Part shown: in pieces, positions 1 to 7,303 of the stretch
Position numbering within the stretch: position 1 is the stretch's first letter
Layout: the number at the start of each line of letters is the position of its first letter
From: Candidatus Ornithospirochaeta stercorigallinarum
GTDB taxonomy: Bacteria; Spirochaetota; Spirochaetia; Sphaerochaetales; Sphaerochaetaceae
Length of the DNA: 39,936 nt
Reading direction: 5' to 3'
Assembly: GCA_018711525.1 (NCBI GenBank)
Contig: DVIF01000078.1
Location: forward strand, 1-39,936
Translations under genes and position numbers: made by a program
The notes under the pieces: generated by a model
The model's input: the letters and a program-made list of their open reading frames with translations, nothing else
What the model was told of the DNA's origin: nothing
Database searches by the model: none

Positions 1-1
1 A

Positions 2-142
2 AAAGCTTCTGGACAACCTATTCCAGATGTCATTGTCCACACGACCCAGGGAACCATTGTCGAGATAGTCCTTCCTGAAAGCATCAGCAAGGAATATCTT
101 GAGAGGAAAGGATTCAAAGAAAAGGAGGAGAAGAAGGAGTGA
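2..142 (+). CDS. 3' end of an unidentified gene (cut by window start)
   Basis: An open frame enters from the left edge and ends in TGA at 140-142. It leaves 46 residues whose last stretch is strongly charged (GFKEKEEKKE). The part before it, with IPDVIVHTTQGTIVEIVLP, looks like beta strands of a small soluble domain. I do not recognise the family. It converges on ygeW, and the hairpin at 149-173 lies between the two genes. Codon use is like that of the neighbours. Confidence 0.55.
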   Translation, partial: KASGQPIPDVIVHTTQGTIVEIVLPESISKEYLERKGFKEKEEKKE

Positions 143-148
143 AAAAAA

Positions 149-173
149 GCAGGGATTCGAAAAGAGTCCCTGC
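149..173 (-). terminator. Intrinsic terminator of ygeW
   Basis: On the minus strand GCAGGGA and TCCCTGC form a perfect 7-bp stem around an 11-base loop, followed at once by seven T residues. This is a classic Rho-independent terminator for the leftward ygeW transcript. The plus-strand flank is less T-rich, so termination of the gene ending at 142 is possible but weaker. Confidence 0.8.
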
Positions 174-195
174 CTTTCAATTCATTTCAATTAAA

Positions 196-1398
196 TCACT
201 TTATTCTCTTCTTTCCTGCTTCAAGGAGTTCGGAAAGCTTGGCTGAAGGATCCTTGAACTTGGAAAGGAAGATCATGGCTGCGATGATGTACGGCTTGTA
301 GGAAGCCTCCTTATAGAGAGGCACAAGGTAGCGGTCGAATACGGAGGCATCAACCTCGCCTTCCTTACAGCTTACACCTGTGATATCCGCAGGCAGGCAG
401 TGCATGTAGAGGGCCTTACCATCCTTTGTAGTCTTCATGAGATCCTCAGAGCATGTCCAGTTCTTGAACTTTGCATTGTTCGCAAGACATCTCTGCTCAA
501 GTTCTTTAAGGTCATCGAACCTATCCTCTTCCACGAGCTTCGTCCTCTCTTCCATAACTGCATATGGAGCCCATGACTTCGGATATACGATATCAGCATC
601 CTTGAAGGCCTCTTCCATAGAACTCACCTTCTTATAGGAGCCACCTGACTTCTTTGCATTCTCTGCAGCAACATCCTCTACATCGCTCATCACATCATAG
701 CCCTCTGGATGTGCAAGAACGACATCCATGCCGAATCTTGTGAAAAGCCCGATGATTCCCTGAGGAACGGATAGAGGCTTGCCATAGGAAGGGGAATATG
801 CCCAAGTCATTGCAATCTTCTTGCCTTTGAGGTTCTCCACCCCTCCGAAATGGTTGATTACATGGAGCATGTCGGCCATGGCCTGAGTCGGATGGTCGAT
901 ATCACACTGGAGGTTTACAAGCGTAGGCCTCTGCTCAAGAACTCCGTCCTTATACCCTTCCTGGACAGCCTCGCTTACAGTCTTCATGTACGTATGACCC
1001 TTTCCGATGTACATATCATCACGGATACCGATGACATCCGCCATGAAGGAGACCATGTTGGCTGTCTCCCTGACTGTCTCGCCATGAGCAATCTGGGAAA
1101 GTTTCTCATCAAGATCCTGAACTTCCAGTCCTAGAAGATTACAAGCGGATGCAAATGAGAAACGGGTACGTGTGGAGTTATCGCGGAAGATACTGATTCC
1201 AAGCCCGGAATCAAAGACCTTTGAAGAGATATTGTTCTCCCTCATTCCCCTTAAGATCTCTGCAACCGTGAATACCGCATCAATCTCATCATCACTCTTC
1301 TTCCATGTATGGAAGAAATCATCAAGATACATGTTCTCTGTTTTAAGAGATTTCAGTTTACTGATTAAAGCTTCGATATCGCTCTTGGTCTTTGCCAT
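196..1398 (-). CDS. ygeW: YgeW-family knotted carbamoyltransferase
   Basis: This 400-residue protein is a member of the aspartate/ornithine carbamoyltransferase fold. It has the carbamoyl-phosphate loop STRTR (residues 75-79), the HPTQ motif (169-172) and HCLP (333-336). The length and the sequence around these motifs fit YgeW (about 400 residues), not classical ArgF or PyrB (about 310-330). YgeW is cytosolic and its substrate is not settled. In other bacteria it sits with selenium-dependent xanthine dehydrogenase and purine or ureido catabolism genes, and here the selenium genes lie about 3.4 kb away. The ATG start is preceded by a strong AGGAGG eight bases upstream. The gene is monocistronic, with its own promoter and terminator. 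Confidence 0.9.
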   Translation of the reverse strand: MAKTKSDIEALISKLKSLKTENMYLDDFFHTWKKSDDEIDAVFTVAEILRGMRENNISSKVFDSGLGISIFRDNSTRTRFSFASACNLLGLEVQDLDEKLSQIAHGETVRETANMVSFMADVIGIRDDMYIGKGHTYMKTVSEAVQEGYKDGVLEQRPTLVNLQCDIDHPTQAMADMLHVINHFGGVENLKGKKIAMTWAYSPSYGKPLSVPQGIIGLFTRFGMDVVLAHPEGYDVMSDVEDVAAENAKKSGGSYKKVSSMEEAFKDADIVYPKSWAPYAVMEERTKLVEEDRFDDLKELEQRCLANNAKFKNWTCSEDLMKTTKDGKALYMHCLPADITGVSCKEGEVDASVFDRYLVPLYKEASYKPYIIAAMIFLSKFKDPSAKLSELLEAGKKRIK

Positions 1399-1422
1399 CG
1401 CAAGTCCTCCTATATCATGTTG

Positions 1423-1451
1423 AGCATATCATGGATAGGTAAAGTTCGCAA
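1423..1451 (-). promoter_or_regulatory. Predicted promoter of ygeW
   Basis: Read leftward: TTGCGA, a 17-base spacer, then TATGCT. Transcription would start near 1416 and leave a leader of about 18 bases that holds the AGGAGG site. Position and spacing fit a sigma70-type promoter. This is a prediction by eye. Confidence 0.5.
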
Positions 1452-1496
1452 GGAAATGTTGCGTTTTGTTGCTTTCTTATCATTACAACCACAGAT

Positions 1497-1539
1497 GGGA
1501 AATTAGGGGAAATTTTCTCATGTTTTCCCTTATTTTCCC
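1497..1539. repeat. Imperfect inverted repeat at the end of the Fic gene
   Basis: Two 16-base arms (1497-1512 and 1524-1539) are complementary except at two positions, with an 11-base loop. Each arm is built of GGGAAA/TTTCCC blocks. The Fic stop codon (1530-1532) lies inside the right arm. The structure may end fic transcription, or it may be the scar of an insertion boundary. No clean T-tract follows it. Confidence 0.5.
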
Positions 1540-2792
1540 TTAATTTCCGCTAATTTAAAGCCGTTAAAATCAGGACTGGCGGCATAACCGGAAAGTCGTT
1601 TGTTCTTAGCGATCCTTTCAAGAAACCCCAGAGCTACCAACCCTTCCAAATCAGCACGGACTGTCTTTTCTGTAACACCAAAAGAATTGACAAGCTCCTT
1701 TGCAGTAAAAACACTATTCGGCTTATCGACATATATTTTTATGATTCCAGCCTGGCGTTCATTTATGCCCTCTATCTCCTTGAATTCCAGAAGCGCGCTT
1801 TCCTCTTTCTGCTTCCGTTCCAGATAATCCTTCAAGTCGGTAAAAGACTTCTGCAGAGCAATAAGATTGTGATTTATGAAGTATCCCAGATCTCCATCAT
1901 CAAGCTCCGTATGAATAAAGGCCTTCTCGTATTGCCCTTTCGTTTTATATATGTTTCTTGAAACAGACAGGAATTCAGTAAGCCAATAGCCTTCTTTCAA
2001 CATGTACCAATAGAACAAAGAACGAGCGGTCCTTCCATTTCCGTCTACAAAAGGATGTAGATAGGAAAACATGAAATGAATTATTATCGCTTTGATTATT
2101 GGATGAATGAACCATTCTCCATCATTATTTGCAAAAGAACAAAGAATCTCTATGCTGTTTTCTATACAAGAACAGTCTGGTGGAATATGCACGATATCAC
2201 CGGAAACACTGTCGGCCACAACAATTTTGTTGTCATCCCGGAATCTCCCCTCATCATCTTTGTTGTCAAGAGTGCCTTGCGTAATCCGCCTATGATTCTC
2301 CAAGATGAAGTCTTTTAATAAAGAGACGTTTTTGTTTGATCTGAGATATTCTATCGTCTCATAATTATTCAGAATCATCCTCTGGCTTTTATCCTTAGGC
2401 TTAGCCTGGGGGCGTATCATTTCCTTTGCTTTCTCCCGGGTAGTCGCAGCCCCTTCCATTTTACTGGAGGCTATCGCTTCCTCCGCTATTGAGCTAAGAA
2501 GATAGTATTCCCTCCTTTTTTCCGGGATGCTGCCCAAGGAAAGCAATGTTCCTCCAAAGTTCAGATCAAACTCATGAAGCATCTGCTGCATAAAGCTCGT
2601 TTCAGTAAAAGTAAAAGATCTACCTGCAAAATTCAAAATTCTTCCTTGCCTTGAGAATTTCACAGCAGACCAGAAGTCAGCTTCATCCAACTCTGCAGGA
2701 GTCTTATATTTGACCTTATCCCAATACAGATATTTCCTGTTGATATTCTCAATCAATTCCCTGTATTTTGGATTAAGTGACCTACTCTCCAC
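1530..2792 (-). CDS. Fic-domain AMP-transferase with C-terminal winged helix
   Basis: This 420-residue protein has the complete Fic catalytic motif HPFVDGNGR (246-254). An N-terminal inhibitory helix with S-x3-E-G (SSKMEG, 109-114) marks a self-inhibited class II Fic protein that transfers AMP or another nucleotide phosphate to target proteins. The C-terminal part (about 340-405, ERQAGIIKIYV... VTEKTVRADLEGL) reads as a winged helix-turn-helix, suggesting DNA binding or autoregulation. The start is GTG at 2790-2792, inside the last codons of tnpB (11-base overlap), with no convincing Shine-Dalgarno site, so translation may depend on coupling to tnpB. An N-terminus such as NPKYRELIENINRKYLYWDK seems complete for the family. 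The target is unknown, and the gene is part of the accessory stretch between ygeW and selD. Confidence 0.85.
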   Translation of the reverse strand: MESRSLNPKYRELIENINRKYLYWDKVKYKTPAELDEADFWSAVKFSRQGRILNFAGRSFTFTETSFMQQMLHEFDLNFGGTLLSLGSIPEKRREYYLLSSIAEEAIASSKMEGAATTREKAKEMIRPQAKPKDKSQRMILNNYETIEYLRSNKNVSLLKDFILENHRRITQGTLDNKDDEGRFRDDNKIVVADSVSGDIVHIPPDCSCIENSIEILCSFANNDGEWFIHPIIKAIIIHFMFSYLHPFVDGNGRTARSLFYWYMLKEGYWLTEFLSVSRNIYKTKGQYEKAFIHTELDDGDLGYFINHNLIALQKSFTDLKDYLERKQKEESALLEFKEIEGINERQAGIIKIYVDKPNSVFTAKELVNSFGVTEKTVRADLEGLVALGFLERIAKNKRLSGYAASPDFNGFKLAEIKGK

Positions 2793-4053
2793 CCTGTCTC
2801 ACATTACTGTGAGTCTGAGGATGGAGCTTCTTCTCACTCAAGACACCCGATGGTGCCAGTATCAGTGAGCTATCCCCGTTAGTCCAACGGTTAAGGATGT
2901 CTTTTCCCTCATCCTGCAGGTTTTTTGTCGCGTTCCTGTCCCTGTCATGATGCATGCCACAATTGCTGCACGTCCATTCACGGTCGGAGAGCTTCAGGTC
3001 GCGGTTTATCTCATGGCAAGAAGAGCATCTTTTACTTGAGGGAAAGAACTTATCTACTTTCACAAGCACCTTTCCCTTATCTTTCAGCTTGTAGGCAAGC
3101 ATGTTCCTCAGCATTCCATACCCGTTGTCGTATACGCTCTTGCCGAAATTCAGGGACTGAGACATGTGCCGGAGGTTTATGTCCTCCACTACGACGGCGT
3201 CAAATGCATCGGAGACTTTCCTGGAGAGCTTATGCAGGAAGTCCTTCCTCCTGTTTCTTGCCTTCTCATGAAGCTTCCCGATTCTGTGTTTCTGCTCCCA
3301 ATAATTCCTTGATCCGTACTGCATCCTCGAGAGCTTCCTCTGCTCCTTTGCAATCCTCTCCTCAATATTGCGGTACCAGCGGATGTCATCGGAGGTGATG
3401 TCGTTCTCCCCTGATGCGGAGACGACGAGGGATGGCATCGAGTAGTCGAAGGCTTCAAGCCTGTCGAACTTCTTCCTTTTCTCCATTGGCTCTGTATCCA
3501 CATCGAATGTAAGAGATACATAGAACTTTCCGCTTGCAGTCTCCTTTATCGTCGCATGCTTCATCCTCCACTCATCCGGTATGCCACGGTGGAGTATGAT
3601 GCGCACTCTTCCGAGTTTCGGAAGCTTGATGTAGTTCTCTGTATCACCCTTGTGGACTATCTCGATGTTGTTGTTCGTCCAGTTCGTTGTATATGACCTT
3701 TTGTCTTTTCCCTTCGCCCTGAACTTAGGCTTCCTGCCTTTTGCGAAGAGAAGTCTGCATGACATGTTCAGATTCAGCTGGGTGTTTGAAAGAGAGAGGG
3801 AATCGACCTCGCATAGGAATGGATTGTCCTTCTTCAGATGGGCTGGTGTTGTATTGAGAAGTTTTCCTTTATTCATCCTCTCATAGCTGATGCGTTCATC
3901 CAGCAGATGATTCCAGACGAAGCGGCAGCATCCGAATGTCTTCCAGATGAGGGTCTTCTACTCCATGGTAGGGTTTATACGGAACTCCATGCACCTGGAG
4001 ACGGTCACTTTCCCATCTATTCTCCCTCTCTTCTCGTCAACTGCTTCGGCCAT
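2782..4053 (-). pseudogene. tnpB: tnpB (IS200/IS605 RNA-guided nuclease) with in-frame amber stop
   Basis: Read from the ATG at 4051-4053, the frame gives a TnpB of 423 codons. It is interrupted once, by TAG at 3958-3960 (codon 32), where family members have Gln: the context is NPTME-stop-KTLIWKTFGCCRFVWNHLL. The downstream frame (from an ATG at 3876, 364 residues) keeps the RuvC acids (Asp144 in AFDYS, Glu231 in VVVEDINL, Asp313 in DRDRNA) and the zinc finger cysteines 284, 287, 303 and 306. Nuclease chemistry is therefore not lost by point mutation. Without the first 60 residues the protein is unlikely to bind its RNA. A fresh CAG-to-TAG change explains this best. The promoter ahead of 4053 looks intact. 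No tnpA lies beside it, and the expected right end is replaced by fic. Confidence 0.85.
2798..2813. repeat. Short perfect hairpin at tnpB 3' end
   Basis: CTCACA and TGTGAG form a 6-bp stem around a TTAC loop. The hairpin lies in the last codons of tnpB just before the fic start. Subterminal hairpins of this kind mark IS200/IS605 ends and omega-RNA 3' regions, so it may be what remains of the right end. It could also be chance. Confidence 0.35.
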
Positions 4054-4059
4054 GGTATG

Positions 4060-4088
4060 AGTATAGCATATAAATGCTTATAATACAA
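4060..4088 (-). promoter_or_regulatory. Predicted leaderless promoter of tnpB
   Basis: Read leftward: TTGTAT, 17 bases, TATACT preceded by TGC (extended -10), then six bases to the ATG at 4053. The transcript would begin at or within a base of the start codon. Confidence 0.5.
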
Positions 4089-4164
4089 AAAGATATATAA
4101 AAAGTTCTATACTTATTGATATACTAGTATTATTGATATATATAGAATCTGCGATTCCACATGA

Positions 4165-4662
4165 TTCATCACCATCTATGAAATTGAAGATGGTGACTTC
4201 TCATGGATTGAGGTTAAAATCAAATTTGAGATCGACACAAATCCTCCTCCAGAATTCACGTGTGAGTTTAAAACAATTCTCCTACCTTACCCATGTAAAA
4301 TCAGACTATATGATAAAAGTTCTCTATTCGCTGGGAAAATACATGCTGTTCTTTGTCGAGGATGGACTAGAGTCAAGGAAAGAGATCTCTATGATTACTT
4401 ATTCTATTTAGCAAGGAAAATAGAAATAAACATTCCTTATTTAAAAGCAAAACTTATAGACTCGAACTATATTAGAGAAACGGATGACCTGACAATTGAA
4501 TCACTAGTGTCACTTCTTGAACAGAAATTTAAAAGCATTGACTACAATCAGGCAAAAAAGGATGTCAGTCCATTCTTGAAAGATACTACTAGTCTGGAAT
4601 TGTGGGATGCAGATTTTTTCATCTCCGTCACACGACAATATCTTTTAAACAACATGTTTTGA
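4165..4662 (+). pseudogene. 3' half of an AbiEii/AbiGii-type nucleotidyltransferase toxin gene
   Basis: An open frame without a start codon runs from the TGA at 4162-4164 to the TGA at 4660-4662, giving 165 residues. It reads as the C-terminal half of the AbiEii toxin family: VKIKFEIDTNPPPEF, then LFAGKIHAVLCRGWTRVKER followed by DLYDYLFYLARK, and near the end QAKKDVSPFLKD and SLELWDADFF. The N-terminal nucleotidyltransferase half with the GS and DxD-type motifs is missing, as is the AbiEi antitoxin partner. The sequence before 4165 is AT-rich and unrelated. The remnant is AT-richer than its surroundings, which fits acquired DNA that has decayed, probably by deletion when the tnpB/fic segment arrived. 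The family call rests on remembered motifs. Confidence 0.75.
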
Positions 4663-4761
4663 ATGATGACATAAATGAATTTGAAATATTCATCAATGTA
4701 ATTTCAAGACCACGTATTCCATTCAGGTCATCTGAGCCTTCATGGTTAATCAAAAAATTAA

Positions 4762-5787
4762 TCATGGAAGTACTTCTATGAGCTTCTCTCCCCTTTCCTT
4801 TACCTCTGCGATTATAGAGGCAGGGGTGCCCTTCATACGGGAGAGGAATATCTCTGCATCCTCCTTGTCCATTGATAGGAGAAGTCCTCCTGAGGTCTGA
4901 GGATCGAACAGGATGTCCTCTTCCTCCCTCTTGATATCAGAAAAGAAGGCAACATCAGGAGAGATGAACTCCCTGTTGTTATATGCACCCTCAGGAAGGA
5001 AGCCGAACTTTGCAAGCTCCAAAGCTCCATCTATCTGAGGAACCAGATGGTATTCGAGTTCAACCGTCTTTTCCGAGGATTTCGCCATCTCCCTGAGGTG
5101 TCCTAAGAGAGAGAATCCTGTGACATCGGTTGCAGCATGGACAGAAAGGTCCCTTGCTGCATCACGGGCTCTTTTATTGAGTGTGGTCATCGATGCTATG
5201 GCATCCCTCATGCTGTCAGAGCCTGCCTCATCTACCTTGGCGGCAGTGTTCACCACGCCCACACCTATCTTCTTTGTCAGTATTATGACATCACCCTCTT
5301 TCAGCCCCCTGTTGTACCAGACCTCATCCTTCTTTGCAAATCCTGTCACAGAAAGGCCATATTTTGGCTCCCTGTCGCTTATCGTATGACCTCCTGCTAT
5401 GACAGCACCCGCCTCCCTTACCTTATCAATGCCACCGAGAAGGATCTCTTTCATCACAGAGAGGTCAAGGCAATGAGGGAAGCACATCAGATTCATGGCA
5501 AGCTTAGGCTCCCCTCCCATCGCATATATATCTGAGAGTGCGTTTGCAGCTGCAATCTGCCCGAACATGAAAGGGTCGTCAACCATAGGTGGGAAGAAAT
5601 CGACCGTCTCAATGAGAACACTGCCATTTCCCATGTCATAGACAAGTGCATCATCTGAATGCTCAAACCCTTCGAGAAGGCCGTCACACCTCATCAAAGG
5701 TATTCCAGAAAGAACGCTATCGAGATCTTTAGGGCTGAGCTTTGCAGCACAGCCTGATGTATTTACTAGACTTGTAAGACGGACCAT
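4762..5787 (-). CDS. selD: Selenide, water dikinase (selenophosphate synthetase)
   Basis: SelD makes selenophosphate from selenide and ATP and is the common source of selenium for selenocysteine, selenouridine and the selenium cofactor of molybdenum hydroxylases. The 341-residue length is usual. The catalytic position near the N-terminus is a plain Cys (GCAAK, Cys13), not selenocysteine. Downstream it has the Asp/Gly-rich nucleotide region (ETVDFFPPMVDDP), AGGHTI and DVTGFSLLGHL of the AIRS/PurM fold, and the late motif LFDPQTSGGLL. It is the last gene of the yedE-yedF-DUF3343-selD operon and overlaps the gene before it by 22 bases. GAGGGGG ahead of ATG 5787 serves as ribosome binding site. 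The context points to the molybdenum hydroxylase branch of selenium use. Confidence 0.95.
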   Translation of the reverse strand: MVRLTSLVNTSGCAAKLSPKDLDSVLSGIPLMRCDGLLEGFEHSDDALVYDMGNGSVLIETVDFFPPMVDDPFMFGQIAAANALSDIYAMGGEPKLAMNLMCFPHCLDLSVMKEILLGGIDKVREAGAVIAGGHTISDREPKYGLSVTGFAKKDEVWYNRGLKEGDVIILTKKIGVGVVNTAAKVDEAGSDSMRDAIASMTTLNKRARDAARDLSVHAATDVTGFSLLGHLREMAKSSEKTVELEYHLVPQIDGALELAKFGFLPEGAYNNREFISPDVAFFSDIKREEEDILFDPQTSGGLLLSMDKEDAEIFLSRMKGTPASIIAEVKERGEKLIEVLP

Positions 5788-5996
5788 GAATCCCCCTCTT
5801 TCAAATACGCCTTGTCATAATCGAATCCATGATTGGAGATAAAATCTTCAAGGCTGACCTCCAATGCGGTTCCGCATGAAGAAGAAAGCGCACGAGGAAC
5901 AGCAATGAGGTTACCCCTTCCCATCTGTCTCTTCGCTTTCACCGCTTCATAATGAGAGAAGAACGTAATGACTACCTCCTCCCTGATATCAGCCAT
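5766..5996 (-). CDS. DUF3343 putative selenium/sulfur carrier protein
   Basis: This small cytosolic protein of 76 residues matches the DUF3343 family, which recurs next to selD. The pattern is a first strand VVITFFSHYEAVKAKR, then a single conserved cysteine in the loop SSSCGTALEV. By analogy with TusA-like proteins that Cys could carry persulfide or perselenide; this is inference. It overlaps yedF by 25 bases and selD by 22, so all three are probably translationally coupled. The ATG at 5996 is preceded by AAGGAA. A second, stronger purine-rich stretch (GGGAGGAGG) lies inside the first codons but is not followed by a normal start codon. Confidence 0.75.
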   Translation of the reverse strand: MADIREEVVITFFSHYEAVKAKRQMGRGNLIAVPRALSSSCGTALEVSLEDFISNHGFDYDKAYLKEGDSWSVLQV

Positions 5997-6178
5997 TCTC
6001 CATTTCCTTCCTCAAGGCCCACCTTGCATCCCATCGCCTCAAGATACCTCGAGACGTTTTCCTTGCTTGCAACATTATCCACATGGATGAATATCCCCTC
6101 AGGACTCTTCTTCAAAGCTTTTTTAGCCATGATCACAGGCTCAGGACAGCTAAGCCCCCTTGCATCGACTTCAATCAT
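5972..6178 (-). CDS. yedF: YedF/TusA-type sulfur (selenium) carrier
   Basis: This 68-residue TusA/SirA fold protein has the hallmark CPEP motif in DARGLSCPEPVIMAKKAL, whose Cys would hold a persulfide or perselenide. SelD-linked YedF proteins often carry a second DsrE-like domain. Here only the first domain is present, and a separate DUF3343 protein follows. AAGGAGT precedes the ATG. It overlaps the yedE stop by four bases. Position in a selD operon favours a role in selenium delivery over tRNA thiolation. Confidence 0.85.
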   Translation of the reverse strand: MIEVDARGLSCPEPVIMAKKALKKSPEGIFIHVDNVASKENVSRYLEAMGCKVGLEEGNGEWLISGRR

Positions 6179-7245
6179 TGTCTACTCCTTTTTCTGGTTA
6201 TCACAGCAGCTAAGGCCAGGCAGAATACAAGACCTGCCACCACACTCACCTTACCCATCATAGCAGGACCTGTGCCTGCAGAAGATGCAGCTCCCGCATT
6301 GTGGCTGAACGCAGCGCCGATGAGCATTCCGAGAACGGTAACAGCACTGTCGCTGTTTCCCTCCCCTGCCAGTATCAACTGTCTGAGCGGGCATCCCCCA
6401 AGCATCGCAGCAGAGAGGCCTACAAGTACCATCGAGAGGAAATTCCAGATGTGCTTATCATGGGCAACAGGCTGGTCTGCAAAACCAAGGTGGAAATTTC
6501 CTATAGCAATGTTCCCGATAAGAGAAGCAATGAAAATAAAGACAAAGCCTGTTATAAGGGTGAAATCCTTTATCAGGAAGATATCCCTTATACCACCTGC
6601 CATGCAGAGCCTAGTGCGCTGAGCAGCCATTCCGACGATGAGTGCGACAAGGAGGGATAGAACGATGGGAGCATGCATGCTGCCAGGCCCCGATTCGCTG
6701 AACTTTAAAAGTGATGGGAAGAAAAGAAGGATGAAAAGCAGGACGATGTTTATCAAAGGAAATACTGTGCCTTCAATTCTATCAACATCATGCGCCCTCC
6801 CTAAAGAAAATCCGTTATTAAGGAAAAACGAACCTATGGCGATTCCCGTAATGAACCCCAGAAGGCCCACAAAAGCATTCATATCCCCTGCTGCAAGGCG
6901 CAGGACCATCCTCAGAGGACAGCCCAGGAACACGAGGGCTCCCACCATCATGAAAAAGCCTAAGACAAAACGTAGGACAGGAGCACTTCCCGCTCTTGGC
7001 TTGAACTCCCCTTTGATGACGCTGATTATGAACGCTCCAAGGACGATTCCGATGATCTCAGGCCGCATATACTGGACGATTGCAGCATTATGAAGATTCA
7101 ATGCCCCTGAGATGTCACGGATGAAACATGCGATACAGAAACCCATGTTGCCGGGATTTCCAAAAACCATCAGTACGATCGCCACAACACCGATGAGTGC
7201 ACCTGTGACGGCCAAATTCCTTTTTTCCTTAATTGATGAAATCAT
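6175..7245 (-). CDS. yedE: YedE-family membrane protein, putative selenium transporter
   Basis: This 356-residue integral membrane protein has about nine or ten hydrophobic segments and the repeated GCPLR motifs of the YeeE/YedE family (GCPLRMVL and GCPLRQLI), with a further conserved cysteine in FCIACFIRD. The family is proposed to import a sulfur or selenium species when it sits with selD and yedF, as here. It is the first gene of the leftward operon. The ATG at 7245 has no Shine-Dalgarno site but has a -10 box (TAAGAT) exactly six bases ahead, so the mRNA is predicted to be leaderless. Confidence 0.88.
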   Translation of the reverse strand: MISSIKEKRNLAVTGALIGVVAIVLMVFGNPGNMGFCIACFIRDISGALNLHNAAIVQYMRPEIIGIVLGAFIISVIKGEFKPRAGSAPVLRFVLGFFMMVGALVFLGCPLRMVLRLAAGDMNAFVGLLGFITGIAIGSFFLNNGFSLGRAHDVDRIEGTVFPLINIVLLFILLFFPSLLKFSESGPGSMHAPIVLSLLVALIVGMAAQRTRLCMAGGIRDIFLIKDFTLITGFVFIFIASLIGNIAIGNFHLGFADQPVAHDKHIWNFLSMVLVGLSAAMLGGCPLRQLILAGEGNSDSAVTVLGMLIGAAFSHNAGAASSAGTGPAMMGKVSVVAGLVFCLALAAVITRKRSRQ

Positions 7246-7251
7246 GAATCA

Positions 7252-7280
7252 ATCTTACCATTATGTTTTTACACATGCAA
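7252..7280 (-). promoter_or_regulatory. Predicted leaderless promoter of yedE-selD operon
   Basis: Read leftward: TTGCAT (7280-7275), 17 bases, TAAGAT (7257-7252), six bases, ATG. Its -35 region interlocks with that of the divergent csd promoter, so the two polymerases would compete for one 58-bp gap. Confidence 0.6.
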
Positions 7281-7297
7281 TGAAAAAGAGTTATACT
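7268..7297 (+). promoter_or_regulatory. Predicted leaderless promoter of csd-xdhC unit
   Basis: TTTACA (7268-7273), 18 bases, TATACT (7292-7297), then six bases to the ATG at 7304. No Shine-Dalgarno site is present at usable distance. Confidence 0.6.
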
Positions 7298-7303
7298 ATC
7301 CCC

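Noticed and set aside
2782-3876. tnpB as a nuclease-dead TnpB-like repressor (TldR)
   Set aside because: All three RuvC acids and the four zinc cysteines are present. The defect is an amber codon near the start, not loss of active-site residues.
3958-3960. TAG read as a sense codon (pyrrolysine or code change)
   Set aside because: Other genes here use TAG as a normal stop (for example 11951-11953, 27353-27355). The expected residue is Gln, one base away.
4169-4196. 9-bp stem with 10-base loop as regulatory hairpin
   Set aside because: It lies within the open AbiEii remnant frame and has no T-tract or neighbour that it could control. Kept only as a possible chance structure.
4762-5787. Selenocysteine in SelD or other UGA-recoded genes in the window
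   Set aside because: SelD has Cys13 at the catalytic position, and no gene here needs read-through of TGA to keep its family motifs.
7280-7303. Upstream in-frame ATG (7280) as start of the cysteine desulfurase
   Set aside because: It lies between the -35 and -10 boxes of the predicted promoter and would add eight residues not expected for the family.
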